This document shows, in pieces, positions 1-8,710 of a stretch of 64,000 bases of DNA. The notes under the pieces are model-generated. The model worked only from the letters and a program-made list of their open reading frames with translations. It did no database searches and was not told the origin of the DNA. Where the stretch lies: assembly GCF_000337675.1 (NCBI RefSeq), contig NZ_AOIB01000026.1, positions 66,580 to 130,579 on the forward strand. Direction: 5' to 3'. How positions within the stretch are numbered: position 1 is the first letter of the stretch; every line of letters begins with the position of its first letter. This DNA comes from Natronococcus amylolyticus DSM 10524 (GTDB lineage Archaea > Halobacteriota > Halobacteria > Halobacteriales > Natrialbaceae). Position numbers and translations under genes: made by a program.

Positions 1-1781
1 TCTCGGTCGGCAGCGACGGTGCGGACGTGGTCGCGACCGAACACGGGCTGGACTCGCCCGTCGAGAGCGCGATCTCGATAACGGCGCCGGAGTGGTCGGT
101 CGAGACGAACCTCCCGCTTCCCGGCACTCATCAGGCGACCAACGCCGGCGTCGCAGCGGTGCTGGCCGACCAGATCGCGTCGGTCGACCCCGACACGATC
201 GCACGCGGGCTGCGCAAGGCCCACTGGCCCGGTCGCTTCGAAGTCGTCTCGAGGTCGCCGATCGCGGTGTTAGACGGCGCGCACAACCCGGGTGCCTGCG
301 AGACGCTCGCGGATCTCCTCGACCGCTACGCGTACGACGAGCTCCACCTGGTCTTCGGCGCGATGACCGAGAAGGATCACGAGGGGATGGCCGAGGCCCT
401 TCCCGACCCCGACTCGGTCTTTCTCTGTCAGCCGAACGTCCCGCGAGCCGAGTCGCTCCCGGTCCTCGCCGACGCCTTCGAGGGACGGGCGGGTCGGATC
501 GATCAATCGGGATCGGTTCTCGAGGCGACCGAGCGCGCGCTCTCGCGGGCCGACGAGGACGACCTCGTGCTCGTCGCCGGCTCGCTGTACGCGGTCGCCG
601 AGGCGCGCGATCGCTGGTCTCGCCTCCAGGTTCCCAAGCGAACGAAGACGGAGCCCGAGGCCCAATCGGTACTCGAGGGGATGGGACTCGAGGAGTCGGT
701 CGTCGAGGCGACCGCCGAACGGGCCGTCGGCCGGACGGTCAAGACCTACCTCCGTGATCCGCAGGCCGAGCGGATCAGCCGAACGTTCGAGGCAATCGGC
801 GGGAGCTGTACGCTCTCGCCGACCGAGACTTCGACCCGTCGGATAACCACCGTGCTCTCGGGAACGAACGCCCAGTTCCAGGAGCTGATCGACGAACTCG
901 ACGGCGAGGAACTCGGGTTAGCTCACGTCTCGAGTCAGCTTCGGGGGATCGTCGAGGACGACGGACGCGAGGACGATGGCCGACTCCCGTGGAATCGGGA
1001 GACGGCCGTCATGGGCGTGCTGAACGTCACTCCCGATAGCTTCCACGACGGCGGCGAGTACGACGCGCTCGAGGACGCCGTCGCTCGCGCGGAGGCGATG
1101 CTCGAGGCAGGCGCCGACATCGTCGACGTGGGCGGCGAGAGCACCCGTCCCGGCGCCGACCCCGTCCCGGTCGCCGAGGAGATCGATCGTGTCGTTCCCG
1201 TTATCGAGGCGCTCGCCGACCTCGAGGTCCCGATCTCGGTCGACACGCGGAAGGCCGCCGTCGCCGACGCGGCCCTCGAGGCCGGCGCCGAGATCGTCAA
1301 CGACGTCTCCGGGCTCGAGGATCCGGAGATGCGCTTCGTCGCCGCAGACCACGACGCTACCCTCGTCATCACACACAGCCTGGATACGCCGGTCGATCCC
1401 GACCGAACGGTCGCCTACGACGACGTCGTCGAGGAGGTCGTCTACGACCTCCAGGAGACAGTCCTGCTGGCGGAACGGGCCGGCCTCGAGCGCGATCGGA
1501 TCGTCGTCGATCCCGGGTTCGGGTTCGGAAAGAACGCCGAGGAGTGCTTCGAGTTGCTTTCCCGACTGGACGAGTTTCGGGCGCTCGACTGTCCGGTTAT
1601 GGTCGGCCACTCCCACAAGTCGATGTTCGAACGGGTGGGCTGCGAGCCCGGCGAGCGACTCCCGCCGACGATCGCCGTTACGGCGATGGCGGCCGAGCGC
1701 GGCGCCGACGTCGTCCGGGTTCACGACGTCGCCGAGAACGACGCCGCGATTCGGACCGTTCGAGCGACCGACGACCGGTAA
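1..1781 (+). CDS. folCP: Bifunctional dihydrofolate synthase / dihydropteroate synthase (5'-truncated)
   Basis: The frame is open from the first bases of the window, so the N-terminus lies outside; about 590 residues are visible. The first ~200 residues are the C-terminal half of a FolC/Mur-ligase family enzyme (VLDGAHNPGA near residue 90), which would add glutamate to dihydropteroate. The last ~260 residues are a complete dihydropteroate synthase: MGVLNVTPDSF opens the barrel and VDVGGESTRPGA is the pterin/sulfonamide-site loop. About 110 residues of unassigned sequence join the two halves. A FolC-FolP fusion is typical of haloarchaea. It would carry out consecutive cytosolic folate steps. 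The stop is TAA at 1779-1781. Confidence 0.9.
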   Translation, partial: SVGSDGADVVATEHGLDSPVESAISITAPEWSVETNLPLPGTHQATNAGVAAVLADQIASVDPDTIARGLRKAHWPGRFEVVSRSPIAVLDGAHNPGACETLADLLDRYAYDELHLVFGAMTEKDHEGMAEALPDPDSVFLCQPNVPRAESLPVLADAFEGRAGRIDQSGSVLEATERALSRADEDDLVLVAGSLYAVAEARDRWSRLQVPKRTKTEPEAQSVLEGMGLEESVVEATAERAVGRTVKTYLRDPQAERISRTFEAIGGSCTLSPTETSTRRITTVLSGTNAQFQELIDELDGEELGLAHVSSQLRGIVEDDGREDDGRLPWNRETAVMGVLNVTPDSFHDGGEYDALEDAVARAEAMLEAGADIVDVGGESTRPGADPVPVAEEIDRVVPVIEALADLEVPISVDTRKAAVADAALEAGAEIVNDVSGLEDPEMRFVAADHDATLVITHSLDTPVDPDRTVAYDDVVEEVVYDLQETVLLAERAGLERDRIVVDPGFGFGKNAEECFELLSRLDEFRALDCPVMVGHSHKSMFERVGCEPGERLPPTIAVTAMAAERGADVVRVHDVAENDAAIRTVRATDDR

Positions 1782-1831
1782 TTTCCGTCGCTCTCGGACG
1801 GAGCGGCCCGAGAACCGACGACGAATAGCTT

Positions 1832-1844
1832 ATGGGACTCCCAT
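1832..1844. promoter_or_regulatory. 13-bp perfect palindrome upstream of the HTH-10 gene
   Basis: ATGGGA-C-TCCCAT is a perfect inverted repeat with outer GCT/AGC arms, about 105 bp before the regulator start at 1949. A further TGGGAC half-site occurs near 1853. It is a possible operator; function is inferred from position only. Confidence 0.4.
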
Positions 1845-1948
1845 GAGCAGTGTGGGACATGATCACCCGACTCATCAGCCACGGTTCTTCGAGCAGCCGC
1901 CGCGTCGTCCACGAACGCCCTCCCCACGATCGGTCCGACCGCTGAGCG

Positions 1949-2608
1949 ATGTCGATCACAGTCAAAGCGTACGCGGAACACGAGCACCTCGCGTTAGTGC
2001 CGACGTTGCGACGAGCCGACGACCTCGAGATCAAGGTCCTTACGCAGGCCAACACCGATCCGGGATCGCACGTCTTCCCGTTTCTCCTCGAGTACGACGA
2101 CGTCGGCGAACTCGAGGGGTTCCTCGAGGCGGATCCGACCGTCGACGACTACCACCTCGTCGACGAGGGCGAGGACACCCATATCTACTACATCGAACAC
2201 TCGGCGGAGACGAAGCTCCTGAGCCCCGTCGTCACGCAGGTAAACGGATTCATGTCCTCGGCCGAGACGAAGTGTCGAGGCTGGTTCGTCACCCTCCACC
2301 TCCCCGACCGGGAGGCGCTGACCACGATCTGGGAGTACTCCGAGGAGTACGACGTGAGTTTCGACATCGTCGAGGTATACGGCCGGGCCCGCAACGAGAC
2401 CGGCGTCGCCTACGGACTCACGGAGGAACAGGTCGAGGCGCTGACGGTGGCCTACGACTGTGGCTACTTCAGCGAGCCTCGAGAGATGGCCCTGAGCGAT
2501 ATCGCCGACGAGATCGGGCTCTCCTCGACGGCCATGAGCGGGCGGCTCCGACGCGGGATGCGGAACCTGATCTCCGCCGCGCTGATGGACGGAGAGGACA
2601 TCGAGTAG
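1949..2608 (+). CDS. HTH-10 (Bat-like) family transcriptional regulator
   Basis: A 219-residue cytosolic protein with the two-part layout of short Bat-like regulators. The N-terminal ~150 residues form an alpha/beta sensor-like domain. The C-terminal HTH_10 domain begins at LTEEQVEALTVAYDCGYF and contains an LSDIADEIGLSSTAMSGRL helix-turn-helix. Families of this type regulate transcription in haloarchaea, often of nearby genes; the target here is unknown. The start follows a short upstream reading frame by 3 nt. The palindrome at 1832-1844 may be its operator. Next-door genes do not point to a clear pathway. Confidence 0.85.
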   Translation: MSITVKAYAEHEHLALVPTLRRADDLEIKVLTQANTDPGSHVFPFLLEYDDVGELEGFLEADPTVDDYHLVDEGEDTHIYYIEHSAETKLLSPVVTQVNGFMSSAETKCRGWFVTLHLPDREALTTIWEYSEEYDVSFDIVEVYGRARNETGVAYGLTEEQVEALTVAYDCGYFSEPREMALSDIADEIGLSSTAMSGRLRRGMRNLISAALMDGEDIE

Positions 2609-2647
2609 GCGCCTCTCCGACGCAGTTGTAAAATAGGCGGCGAGCGA

Positions 2648-3370
2648 CTACTCGCTCGAGTCGACGATCTCGTTTCGAAGCGTGCCGACGCCCTCGTAGG
2701 TGATCTCGACGGTGTCGCCGGGTTCGACCAGCCCCGGGTTCGCGGGGCTGCCGAAGGCGACGACGTCGCCGGGACGGAACGTAAACCGCCTCGAGAGATA
2801 GGAGACGATCTCGTAGGGGTCGAACAGCATGAGCTCCGTGTTCGCGTCCTGGCGTCGCTCGTCACCGATGTCGGTGTGCATGTCGATTTCCCGCGGATCG
2901 AGGTCGGTCTCGAGCCACGGCCCCAGCGGGCCGGAGCCGTCGAACGCCTTTCTCGCCGTGCGACCCTGCTGGTCGAGGGCATCGACGTCGTTCATGATCG
3001 TGTAGCCGCGGACGACGTCGGGGACCTCGTCCTCGGAAACGTCGTGACAACGCTCGTCGATCACGGCCGCGAGCTCGCCGGCATAGGTCAGCTCCTCGGT
3101 GAACTCGGGGTACTCGATGGGCTCTTCGTGGGCCAAAAGCGACGCCGGCGGCTTGATGAAGAAGTCGGGCTCCTCGGGACGCTCGTACTCCATCTGGTCG
3201 AGCGTCTCGGCGTAGTTGCGCCCGACGCAGTACATTGCCGATGGCTCGCAGGGCGGGAGGAGGTCGCCGTCGACGCCGACCTCGTACTCGTCGCCGTCCG
3301 TGTGGACGACGCCGTCCTCGTACTGTCCGGTTACCGGTCCGTCGGCCGTCTCGATTCTCGCGAGTCGCAT
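2648..3370 (-). CDS. Fumarylacetoacetate hydrolase (FAH) family protein
   Basis: A 240-residue protein with the FAH fold: YCVGRNYAETL leads into the catalytic barrel, and FFIKPP, YAGELAAVID, GYTIMNDVDALDQQ and FGSPANPG are family motifs carrying the acidic metal ligands. Relatives hydrolyse or isomerise C-C bonds of beta-diketo acids (fumarylpyruvate, acylpyruvate, hydroxyheptadienedioate). Length is normal for the single-domain class. The exact substrate cannot be told from sequence. It is convergent with the upstream regulator and divergent from the rhodanese. Confidence 0.85.
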   Translation of the reverse strand: MRLARIETADGPVTGQYEDGVVHTDGDEYEVGVDGDLLPPCEPSAMYCVGRNYAETLDQMEYERPEEPDFFIKPPASLLAHEEPIEYPEFTEELTYAGELAAVIDERCHDVSEDEVPDVVRGYTIMNDVDALDQQGRTARKAFDGSGPLGPWLETDLDPREIDMHTDIGDERRQDANTELMLFDPYEIVSYLSRRFTFRPGDVVAFGSPANPGLVEPGDTVEITYEGVGTLRNEIVDSSE

Positions 3371-3476
3371 TGGCGGTGGTCGTCAGTCCAGCGGCGTATG
3401 TGTACCGATCCGGTTTCGGACGTGTCGGCTCGGACCGTGTTACCCTTTTCTCGCTGCTCGTCGGAGCACCCCTCGC

Positions 3477-4364
3477 ATGAGCGAGTACGACACCGACGTG
3501 TTGGTTTCGGCGGATTGGGTCGAAGACCACCTCGAGGAGTTCCAGGCCGACGATCCCGACTACCGTCTCGTGGAGGTCAACAGTCCCGAGTCGCCCGACG
3601 AGGGCGACTTCCCCTCGCGGTACGACGAGGGTCATATTCCGGGCGCGATCGGAATGCAGTGGGACGAGGACCTCTCCGATTCGGACCAGCGGGACATCCT
3701 CAAGAAGGAGGACTTCGAGCGAGTCGTCGGCGACCGCGGCATCGGCGAGGAGTCGACGGTCGTCTTCTACGGGAACGGCTGGATCCCCAACTGGTTCGCG
3801 CTCTTTGCCTACTGGGAGTTCAAGTACTACGGCCACGAGGACGCCCGCGTCCTCGACGGCGGGAAGGACTACTGGGTCAACGAGGACTACCCGCTAACCG
3901 ACGAGGAACCAGAGTTCGATGCCGTCGAGTACACCGCAAAGGGACCCTTCGAGAGCATCCGCGCCTACCAGGACGACGTCGACAAGGCTCGCGAGGCCGG
4001 CATCCCGATGGTCGACGTCCGCTCGCCCGAGGAGTTCTCGGGTGAGATTATCGCACCCGAAGGACTCCAGGAGACCGCCCAGCGCGGCGGCCATATCCCC
4101 GGCGCCTCGAACGTCCCCGTGAAGACGAACCTGCGCGACGACGGCCGATTCAAGGGACCCGACGAGCTCGAGGAACTGTACGCCGATTCGGGGATCGACG
4201 GCGACGAGAGCGTCGTCACCTACTGCCGAGTCGGCGAACGGTCGGCAATCGCCTGGTTCGCCCTGCACGAACTGCTCGGCTACGAGGACGTCCACAACTA
4301 CGACGGCTCCTGGACCGAGTGGGGGAATTTGATTCGGGCGCCGATAGAGAAGGGAGAGAATTGA
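3477..4364 (+). CDS. Tandem-rhodanese sulfurtransferase
   Basis: Two rhodanese domains in 295 residues. The N-terminal domain (about 10-140) has the fold signatures (EGHIPGAIGMQW, RVLDGGKDYW) but no cysteine at the loop position, where the sequence reads FYGNGWIPNW. The C-terminal domain (about 150-290) has the active loop TYCRVGERS, with the persulfide cysteine in CRVGERS. This active/inactive arrangement is normal for thiosulfate or 3-mercaptopyruvate sulfurtransferases. The ATG at 3477 was chosen because the upstream in-frame sequence is antisense to the FAH gene. A hairpin overlaps the stop codon. Confidence 0.88.
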   Translation: MSEYDTDVLVSADWVEDHLEEFQADDPDYRLVEVNSPESPDEGDFPSRYDEGHIPGAIGMQWDEDLSDSDQRDILKKEDFERVVGDRGIGEESTVVFYGNGWIPNWFALFAYWEFKYYGHEDARVLDGGKDYWVNEDYPLTDEEPEFDAVEYTAKGPFESIRAYQDDVDKAREAGIPMVDVRSPEEFSGEIIAPEGLQETAQRGGHIPGASNVPVKTNLRDDGRFKGPDELEELYADSGIDGDESVVTYCRVGERSAIAWFALHELLGYEDVHNYDGSWTEWGNLIRAPIEKGEN

Positions 4365-4496
4365 GCGAAGCGAAATTCTCCCGAAAAGCGAGCGGGGAGC
4401 GACAGCGACCCGCGAGCAGGGCGAGAGTGAGTGAATGCAACGAACGAACTCTCGGAAAAGTGAGCGGGGAACGAACGTGACCCGCGAGCAGGGCGA
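4351..4496. repeat. Hairpin and imperfect tandem repeat after the rhodanese gene
   Basis: GAGAATT and AATTCTC around the stop codon (about 4352-4382) form a possible terminator hairpin. Two copies of a ~52-bp unit, about 4371-4424 and 4445-4496, share GAGCGGGGA and CCCGCGAGCAGGGCGA. The rest of the gap up to 4688 shows no convincing gene. Confidence 0.5.
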
Positions 4497-4688
4497 CGAC
4501 CTTCTCCCGAGAACGGGATCGACACGAGGACGTCGCACCACCCAGTCCTCGAGCGGGGCGAGTGAGAGCTGCGCGAATTCGGTCCTGCGGGGCGCTCAGA
4601 CGGGTTCGTCGTTCGAGACCGCTATCGGCGACTCGAGCACCGATCGCTCGAGCGCCGTGCCGGGCACGACGAGTCGGCTACTCCCGAC

Positions 4689-4949
4689 TCACTCGGTGGG
4701 CTCGTCGTCGACCTCCCACTCGAGCGTGACGGTGATCTCCTCGCGTTCGCCGCCGAGCATCGGCGAGCGTTCCTCGACCTCGATTCCGTACTCGAGCGTC
4801 GAGGAGGGCGTCAGCGCCAGCGTCTTGTTGCCGACCTGTACGTCGATCGGGCCTGCGCCCTGTCCGCGGATCTCCCGAGCCAGATCCTGCAAGAGGTCGG
4901 CTGCTTCCTCGCGCGAGACGTCCTCCTCGTGGTCCGTCTTCTCTGCCAT
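4689..4949 (-). CDS. Amphi-Trp domain protein
   Basis: An 86-residue acidic protein resembling the amphi-Trp domain family common in haloarchaea. A helical N-terminus with EEAADLLQDLAREIRGQG is followed by beta strands (VQVGNKTLALTP, ITVTLEWEVDDE) ending in the tryptophan-containing strand. Function is not known to me. A TATA-like box (CGTATATCAG on the minus strand) lies about 27 bp upstream, which predicts a leaderless transcript and supports this start. Confidence 0.75.
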   Translation of the reverse strand: MAEKTDHEEDVSREEAADLLQDLAREIRGQGAGPIDVQVGNKTLALTPSSTLEYGIEVEERSPMLGGEREEITVTLEWEVDDEPTE

Positions 4950-4972
4950 GTACGTGTACCCACCGTCCGAAC

Positions 4973-4980
4973 TGATATAC
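4973..4980 (-). promoter_or_regulatory. TATA box of the amphi-Trp gene
   Basis: GTATATCA on the minus strand, centred about 27 bp before the ATG at 4949. This is the spacing expected for a leaderless archaeal transcript. Confidence 0.5.
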
Positions 4981-5015
4981 GTTGGCGACGAAGTGGCAGG
5001 CCCAGTATTGCGACC

Positions 5016-6023
5016 CTAGCGGAGCACGTCCTCGAGGTTCCGATACCGGATCGCCTCCCGCGCCGAGCGATCGAGGTCGAACCGGTCGAACAGCTCGAGT
5101 TGCGGGACCGCCTGGCCGGGATAGATGTAGTCGGTGCCGAAGATCAGCTGCTCCGAGTGTGCTTCGAGGAATACCTGTCCGAACGCGGGATCCCGTGTCA
5201 GCGCGTTCCAGCCCGAGATCCCCGAGAGGTCGCCGTAGAGGTTGTCGTATCGCTCGAGCAGCTCCGGGACGCGACCGGGCTCGTCGATCTCGCCGTCGGG
5301 GTAGTCCCCGAGATCAGCCTCCTCGACGTCGGTTGCGACGTGAGCCCACCAGCCGTGGGCGTGTGCGAGGAAGTCCACCTCCGGAAAGGAGGCGACGACG
5401 TCCTCGAGTCTCGGCAGTCCGACTTCGTCCATCATCGCCTTCTCGTCGGTGTGAAACAGGATCGGGAGCTCGTGCTCGGCGCCCAGCTCGTAGATCCGTT
5501 CGGCACGGGAGTCGTCGATCGCCACGCCGGCTTTCAGCTCGCCGAACCCCCGGGCGCCCCGCTCGACGTAGCGCTCGAGCAGCTCCTCGGCGGCGTCCTC
5601 GCCGTAGACGAGCGTTCGGGGATCGATCGTACAGAACGGGAGCAGGCGCTCCGGGTAGGGTTCGACCTGCTCGAGGATCCACGGGCTCGAGGCGAGCACG
5701 GGGTAGCTCTCGGGGGAGTCGAGCGCCAGCACGACCGCGCGGTCGATGCCGTTGTCGTCCATCCACGCCACGAGGTCGTCGGCCGAGAGCGGCTCTCGGC
5801 CCAGGGTCTCCTCGGGGATCAGGTGACAGTGGGCGTCGACGAGCGGCTCGTCCTCGAGGTCGTCGTCCCGCTGTGTCTGCCTCTGGTCCGCGCCGACGGA
5901 CCCAGTGCCGCCGATCGTTCCGGCCGCGGCGATCCCCGCGGCGCCCTCGAGCGTTCGGCGTCGCGTCGTCCGCCGATCGTCGGCTGTCGATCCGTCGTCC
6001 GCTCCGGGTCCGTGTTCGTCCAT
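5016..6023 (-). CDS. Tat-exported amidohydrolase-2 family protein
   Basis: A 335-residue TIM-barrel metal-dependent hydrolase. The N-terminus has twin arginines (TRRRTLEGAAGIAAAGTIGG) and a short hydrophobic stretch, so Tat export is likely although the signal is weak. VDAHCHLIPEE gives the HxH metal pair, LAHAHGWW a further histidine and IFGTDYIYPGQ the catalytic aspartate. Relatives include ACMSD-type decarboxylases and lactone hydrolases. Substrate is unknown. It stands divergent from dhaK with about 200 bp between. Confidence 0.8.
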   Translation of the reverse strand: MDEHGPGADDGSTADDRRTTRRRTLEGAAGIAAAGTIGGTGSVGADQRQTQRDDDLEDEPLVDAHCHLIPEETLGREPLSADDLVAWMDDNGIDRAVVLALDSPESYPVLASSPWILEQVEPYPERLLPFCTIDPRTLVYGEDAAEELLERYVERGARGFGELKAGVAIDDSRAERIYELGAEHELPILFHTDEKAMMDEVGLPRLEDVVASFPEVDFLAHAHGWWAHVATDVEEADLGDYPDGEIDEPGRVPELLERYDNLYGDLSGISGWNALTRDPAFGQVFLEAHSEQLIFGTDYIYPGQAVPQLELFDRFDLDRSAREAIRYRNLEDVLR

Positions 6024-6222
6024 ACGCGCTCTCCCACCGACGCCGTGAAAATCCCGAGGGGGACCGGTCGGGGTTCCGACCAGTTCCGTACCCGTTGTCT
6101 CGTCGATGATGCCTCGCCGGCGAATGGAGTTCTCGCCGTTCCCTCCAGGTCGATCGCTTCTCGAGCGACGTGGTTGCGAGCAAGCGTTATCATGCTATGT
6201 GTCCACGATATCCGTAGGAAGT

Positions 6223-7227
6223 ATGAAGAAGCTCATCAACGAACCGGATGCGGCCGTCGACGAGATGCTCGAGGGGATGGTCGCGGCCCACCCCGAACTG
6301 CGCCGGCTCGAGGGAACGGAGGTGGTCGTCCGTGCCGATGCTCCGGTCGAGGGAAAGGTCGGCATCGTCTCGGGCGGTGGCAGCGGTCACGAGCCGACCC
6401 ACGCAGGCTACATCGGGGACGGGATGCTCGACGGCGCGGCCGCGGGCGAGGTCTTCACCTCGCCGACGGCCGACCAGCTGAGCGAGATGATCCAGGCATG
6501 CGACGGCGGCGAGGGGGTGTTCTGCGTCGTCAAGAACTACGAGGGCGACGTGATGAACTTCGAGACGGCGATCGAGATGGCCGAGATGGAGGCCGATACC
6601 GACGTCGGGTACGTCGTCGTCGACGACGACGTCGCCGTCGAGGACTCGCTGTACACCTCGGGCCGTCGTGGAGTCGCCGGGACGATCTTCGTCCACAAGG
6701 CCGCCGGCGCGATGGCCCACCGGGGCGCCGACCTGGCGGAGATCGAACGCGTCGCCGAGAAAGTAACCGACCGCGTCGGAACGATGGGGACGGCGCTCAC
6801 CTCCTGTGTCACGCCCGAGAAGGGCGAGGCGACGTTCGACCTCGGCGAGGACGAGATCGAGCTCGGGATCGGCATCCACGGCGAACCGGGCACCGAACGC
6901 ACCGAGATCATGTCCGCCGACGAGATCACCGACCACCTCGCCGAGGCCGTCCTCGAGGACCTCGGGGTCGAGTCGGGCGCCGAGGTCGCGACGATCGTCA
7001 ACGGGATGGGTGGGACGCCGCTGATGGAGCTGTACGTCGTCAACCGCCGACTCCAGGCGTTGCTCGAGGATCGCGGCCTCGAGACCTGGAACGCCCGCGT
7101 CGGTGACTACATGACCTCCCTGGACATGATGGGGTGTTCGATCACGGTGCTCGAACTCGACGACGAGCTGAAGGAGCTGCTCGCGTACCCGGCCGAGACA
7201 CCCGGATTGACCGTGACGGAGGGCTGA
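6223..7227 (+). CDS. dhaK: Dihydroxyacetone kinase, substrate-binding subunit DhaK
   Basis: A 334-residue homolog of DhaK of the PTS-dependent dihydroxyacetone kinase. MKKLINEP starts the protein; SGGGSGHEPTHAGYIG is the substrate loop and GIGIHGEPGTER contains the histidine that binds dihydroxyacetone covalently in the family. The first of three genes; dhaL starts 9 nt after it. The product would convert dihydroxyacetone to DHAP, feeding glycolysis or glycerolipid metabolism. The ATG at 6223 matches the family N-terminus; upstream in-frame codons do not. Confidence 0.95.
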   Translation: MKKLINEPDAAVDEMLEGMVAAHPELRRLEGTEVVVRADAPVEGKVGIVSGGGSGHEPTHAGYIGDGMLDGAAAGEVFTSPTADQLSEMIQACDGGEGVFCVVKNYEGDVMNFETAIEMAEMEADTDVGYVVVDDDVAVEDSLYTSGRRGVAGTIFVHKAAGAMAHRGADLAEIERVAEKVTDRVGTMGTALTSCVTPEKGEATFDLGEDEIELGIGIHGEPGTERTEIMSADEITDHLAEAVLEDLGVESGAEVATIVNGMGGTPLMELYVVNRRLQALLEDRGLETWNARVGDYMTSLDMMGCSITVLELDDELKELLAYPAETPGLTVTEG

Positions 7228-7235
7228 ACTCCGGG

Positions 7236-7982
7236 ATGGACCGAGAAGCTCAGGCCGAGGCGATCCGCGAGGCGACGGCGGCGATGGCCGACCGGATGGC
7301 GGCTGAGAAGTCCGTTCTGACCGACCTCGACTCCGCGATCGGCGACGCCGACCACGGCGCGAACATGAACCGCGGGTTCCAGGCCGCCCTGGAGCGACTC
7401 GAGGACGCCGATGACGACCCCGCCACACTCGTCAAGACCGTCGGCGTCGCGCTCGTCTCGGAGGTCGGCGGCGCCGCCGGCCCGCTGTACGGCGGCTCGC
7501 TGATGAAAGCGAGCGGGGAACTCGAGGAGGGAGTTACCGCCGAGTCGTCGGTCGCGTTCGCCGAACGGTACCTCGAGACCGTCGAGGAGCGAGGGAAGGC
7601 GTCCGTCGGGGACAAGACGATGGTCGACGCGATCACGCCGGCGGTCCACACCTACAAGAAGTCGATCGAGGTCGACGACTGTGACCCCCTCGAGGCGCTC
7701 GGAAAGGCCGTCGACGCGGCCGAGCGCGGCGTGGCGTTTACGACCCCGATACGCGCCAAAAAGGGGCGGGCGTCCTATCTCGGCTGGCGCTCCGTCGGCC
7801 ACCAGGACCCCGGCGCGACGAGCACCCTCTACCTGCTTGAGGAGCTGCTCGAGGTCGCGAGGGAACACCTCGACGGCGACGTCGAAACCGACGCCGAAGC
7901 CGACGTCGACCCCGAGGAACTCGCGGAGCCGGCCGCCGGCGGAGAAGTTGACGAAAGCGCGAACAGCGACGGAGGGAGCTGA
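7236..7982 (+). CDS. dhaL: Dihydroxyacetone kinase, nucleotide-binding subunit DhaL
   Basis: A 248-residue DhaL homolog. The ADP/magnesium site is visible as DLDSAIGDADHGANMNRGF, followed by EVGGAAGPLYGGSLMKAS and the C-terminal GRASYLGWRSVGHQDPGA. In the family ADP stays bound and is rephosphorylated by DhaM. The acidic C-terminal tail (about 30 residues) is longer than in bacterial DhaL. Its stop overlaps the dhaM start by one base (TGATG), so the genes are translationally coupled. Confidence 0.95.
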   Translation: MDREAQAEAIREATAAMADRMAAEKSVLTDLDSAIGDADHGANMNRGFQAALERLEDADDDPATLVKTVGVALVSEVGGAAGPLYGGSLMKASGELEEGVTAESSVAFAERYLETVEERGKASVGDKTMVDAITPAVHTYKKSIEVDDCDPLEALGKAVDAAERGVAFTTPIRAKKGRASYLGWRSVGHQDPGATSTLYLLEELLEVAREHLDGDVETDAEADVDPEELAEPAAGGEVDESANSDGGS

Positions 7983-8368
7983 TGGTCGGCATCGTCGTGG
8001 TCTCACACAGCGAACGAGCCGCCGAGGGGATCCGCGAGATCGCCCGGGAGATGGGCGGCGACGTCCGGATCGAGGCCGTCGGCGGAACCGGGGACGGCCA
8101 AATCGGGACGACGCCGGAGCCGATCCGCGAGGCGGTCGAGGCGGCTGACGGGAGCGGCGAGGGCGTCGTCGTTCTCGTCGACCTCGGGAGCGCCGTGATG
8201 AACGCCGAACTCGCCCTCGAGGAGGCCGCCGTCGACGAGGCGGTCGTCGCGGACGCACCGGTCCTCGAGGGGGCGCTCAACGCGGCCGTCGCGGCGACCG
8301 CGCCGAACGCGACCGTCGAGGCGGTTCGCGAGGCTGCTGAAGAGGCGGCTGGCGTCTCGAAGCTGTAA
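7982..8368 (+). CDS. dhaM: Phosphotransfer subunit DhaM (mannose-type EIIA domain)
   Basis: A 128-residue protein consisting only of the EIIA-man domain. GIVVVSHSERAAEGI carries the phosphorylatable histidine (about residue 9) and VLVDLGSAVMNAELALE is the second conserved loop. It should pass phosphate from HPr to DhaL-bound ADP. No HPr or enzyme I gene is in this window, so they must be elsewhere for the system to work. Unlike the enterobacterial DhaM there are no fused HPr or EI-like domains. Confidence 0.93.
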   Translation: MVGIVVVSHSERAAEGIREIAREMGGDVRIEAVGGTGDGQIGTTPEPIREAVEAADGSGEGVVVLVDLGSAVMNAELALEEAAVDEAVVADAPVLEGALNAAVAATAPNATVEAVREAAEEAAGVSKL

Positions 8369-8399
8369 TCGTTCGTGGCTACCGGCGGCCGAGCGACCG

Positions 8400-8609
8400 T
8401 CAGCGTTCGACCAGAAGGAAGGTTCGAGAGCCGCGACGCTCGAGGGAGACGCGGTCGGTCTCGAGGTTCGCGTCGACGTAGGTCTGGATCTCGTCGAGGT
8501 GCAGTGAGGAGACGTCGACTCGGCGTCTGGGTGCCTCGACCGTCGCGGCGGCGTCGGTCGGCTCGGTTCGCTGGCTCCGGGCGTCGATCCGCAGTACGGT
8601 CTGGGACAT
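8400..8609 (-). CDS. Small hypothetical protein
   Basis: A 69-residue protein starting MSQTVLRIDARSQRTEP. The second half (SSLHLDEIQTYVDANLETD) looks like a regular alpha/beta sequence. I do not recognise the family. The composition is less acidic than its neighbours but shows normal third-position GC. It lies 101 bp downstream of and codirectional with the next small gene. The start was chosen at the ATG that begins the well-behaved coding stretch. Confidence 0.6.
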   Translation of the reverse strand: MSQTVLRIDARSQRTEPTDAAATVEAPRRRVDVSSLHLDEIQTYVDANLETDRVSLERRGSRTFLLVER

Positions 8610-8710
8610 ACCTATCGATCGGGCGGACAGCACGTCAATCCGAGCCGTCCGGAGTGAAAGTGAAAGTACGGGACGGCGGATCGGACGTCGAGTTCGACCG
8701 GCTCGACGGG

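Noticed and set aside
4929-7106. Long plus-strand open frame (over 700 codons)
   Set aside because: It is antisense to the Tat amidohydrolase and then out of frame with dhaK. The translation is Arg/Gly/Asp-rich with no domain, a GC-rich shadow.
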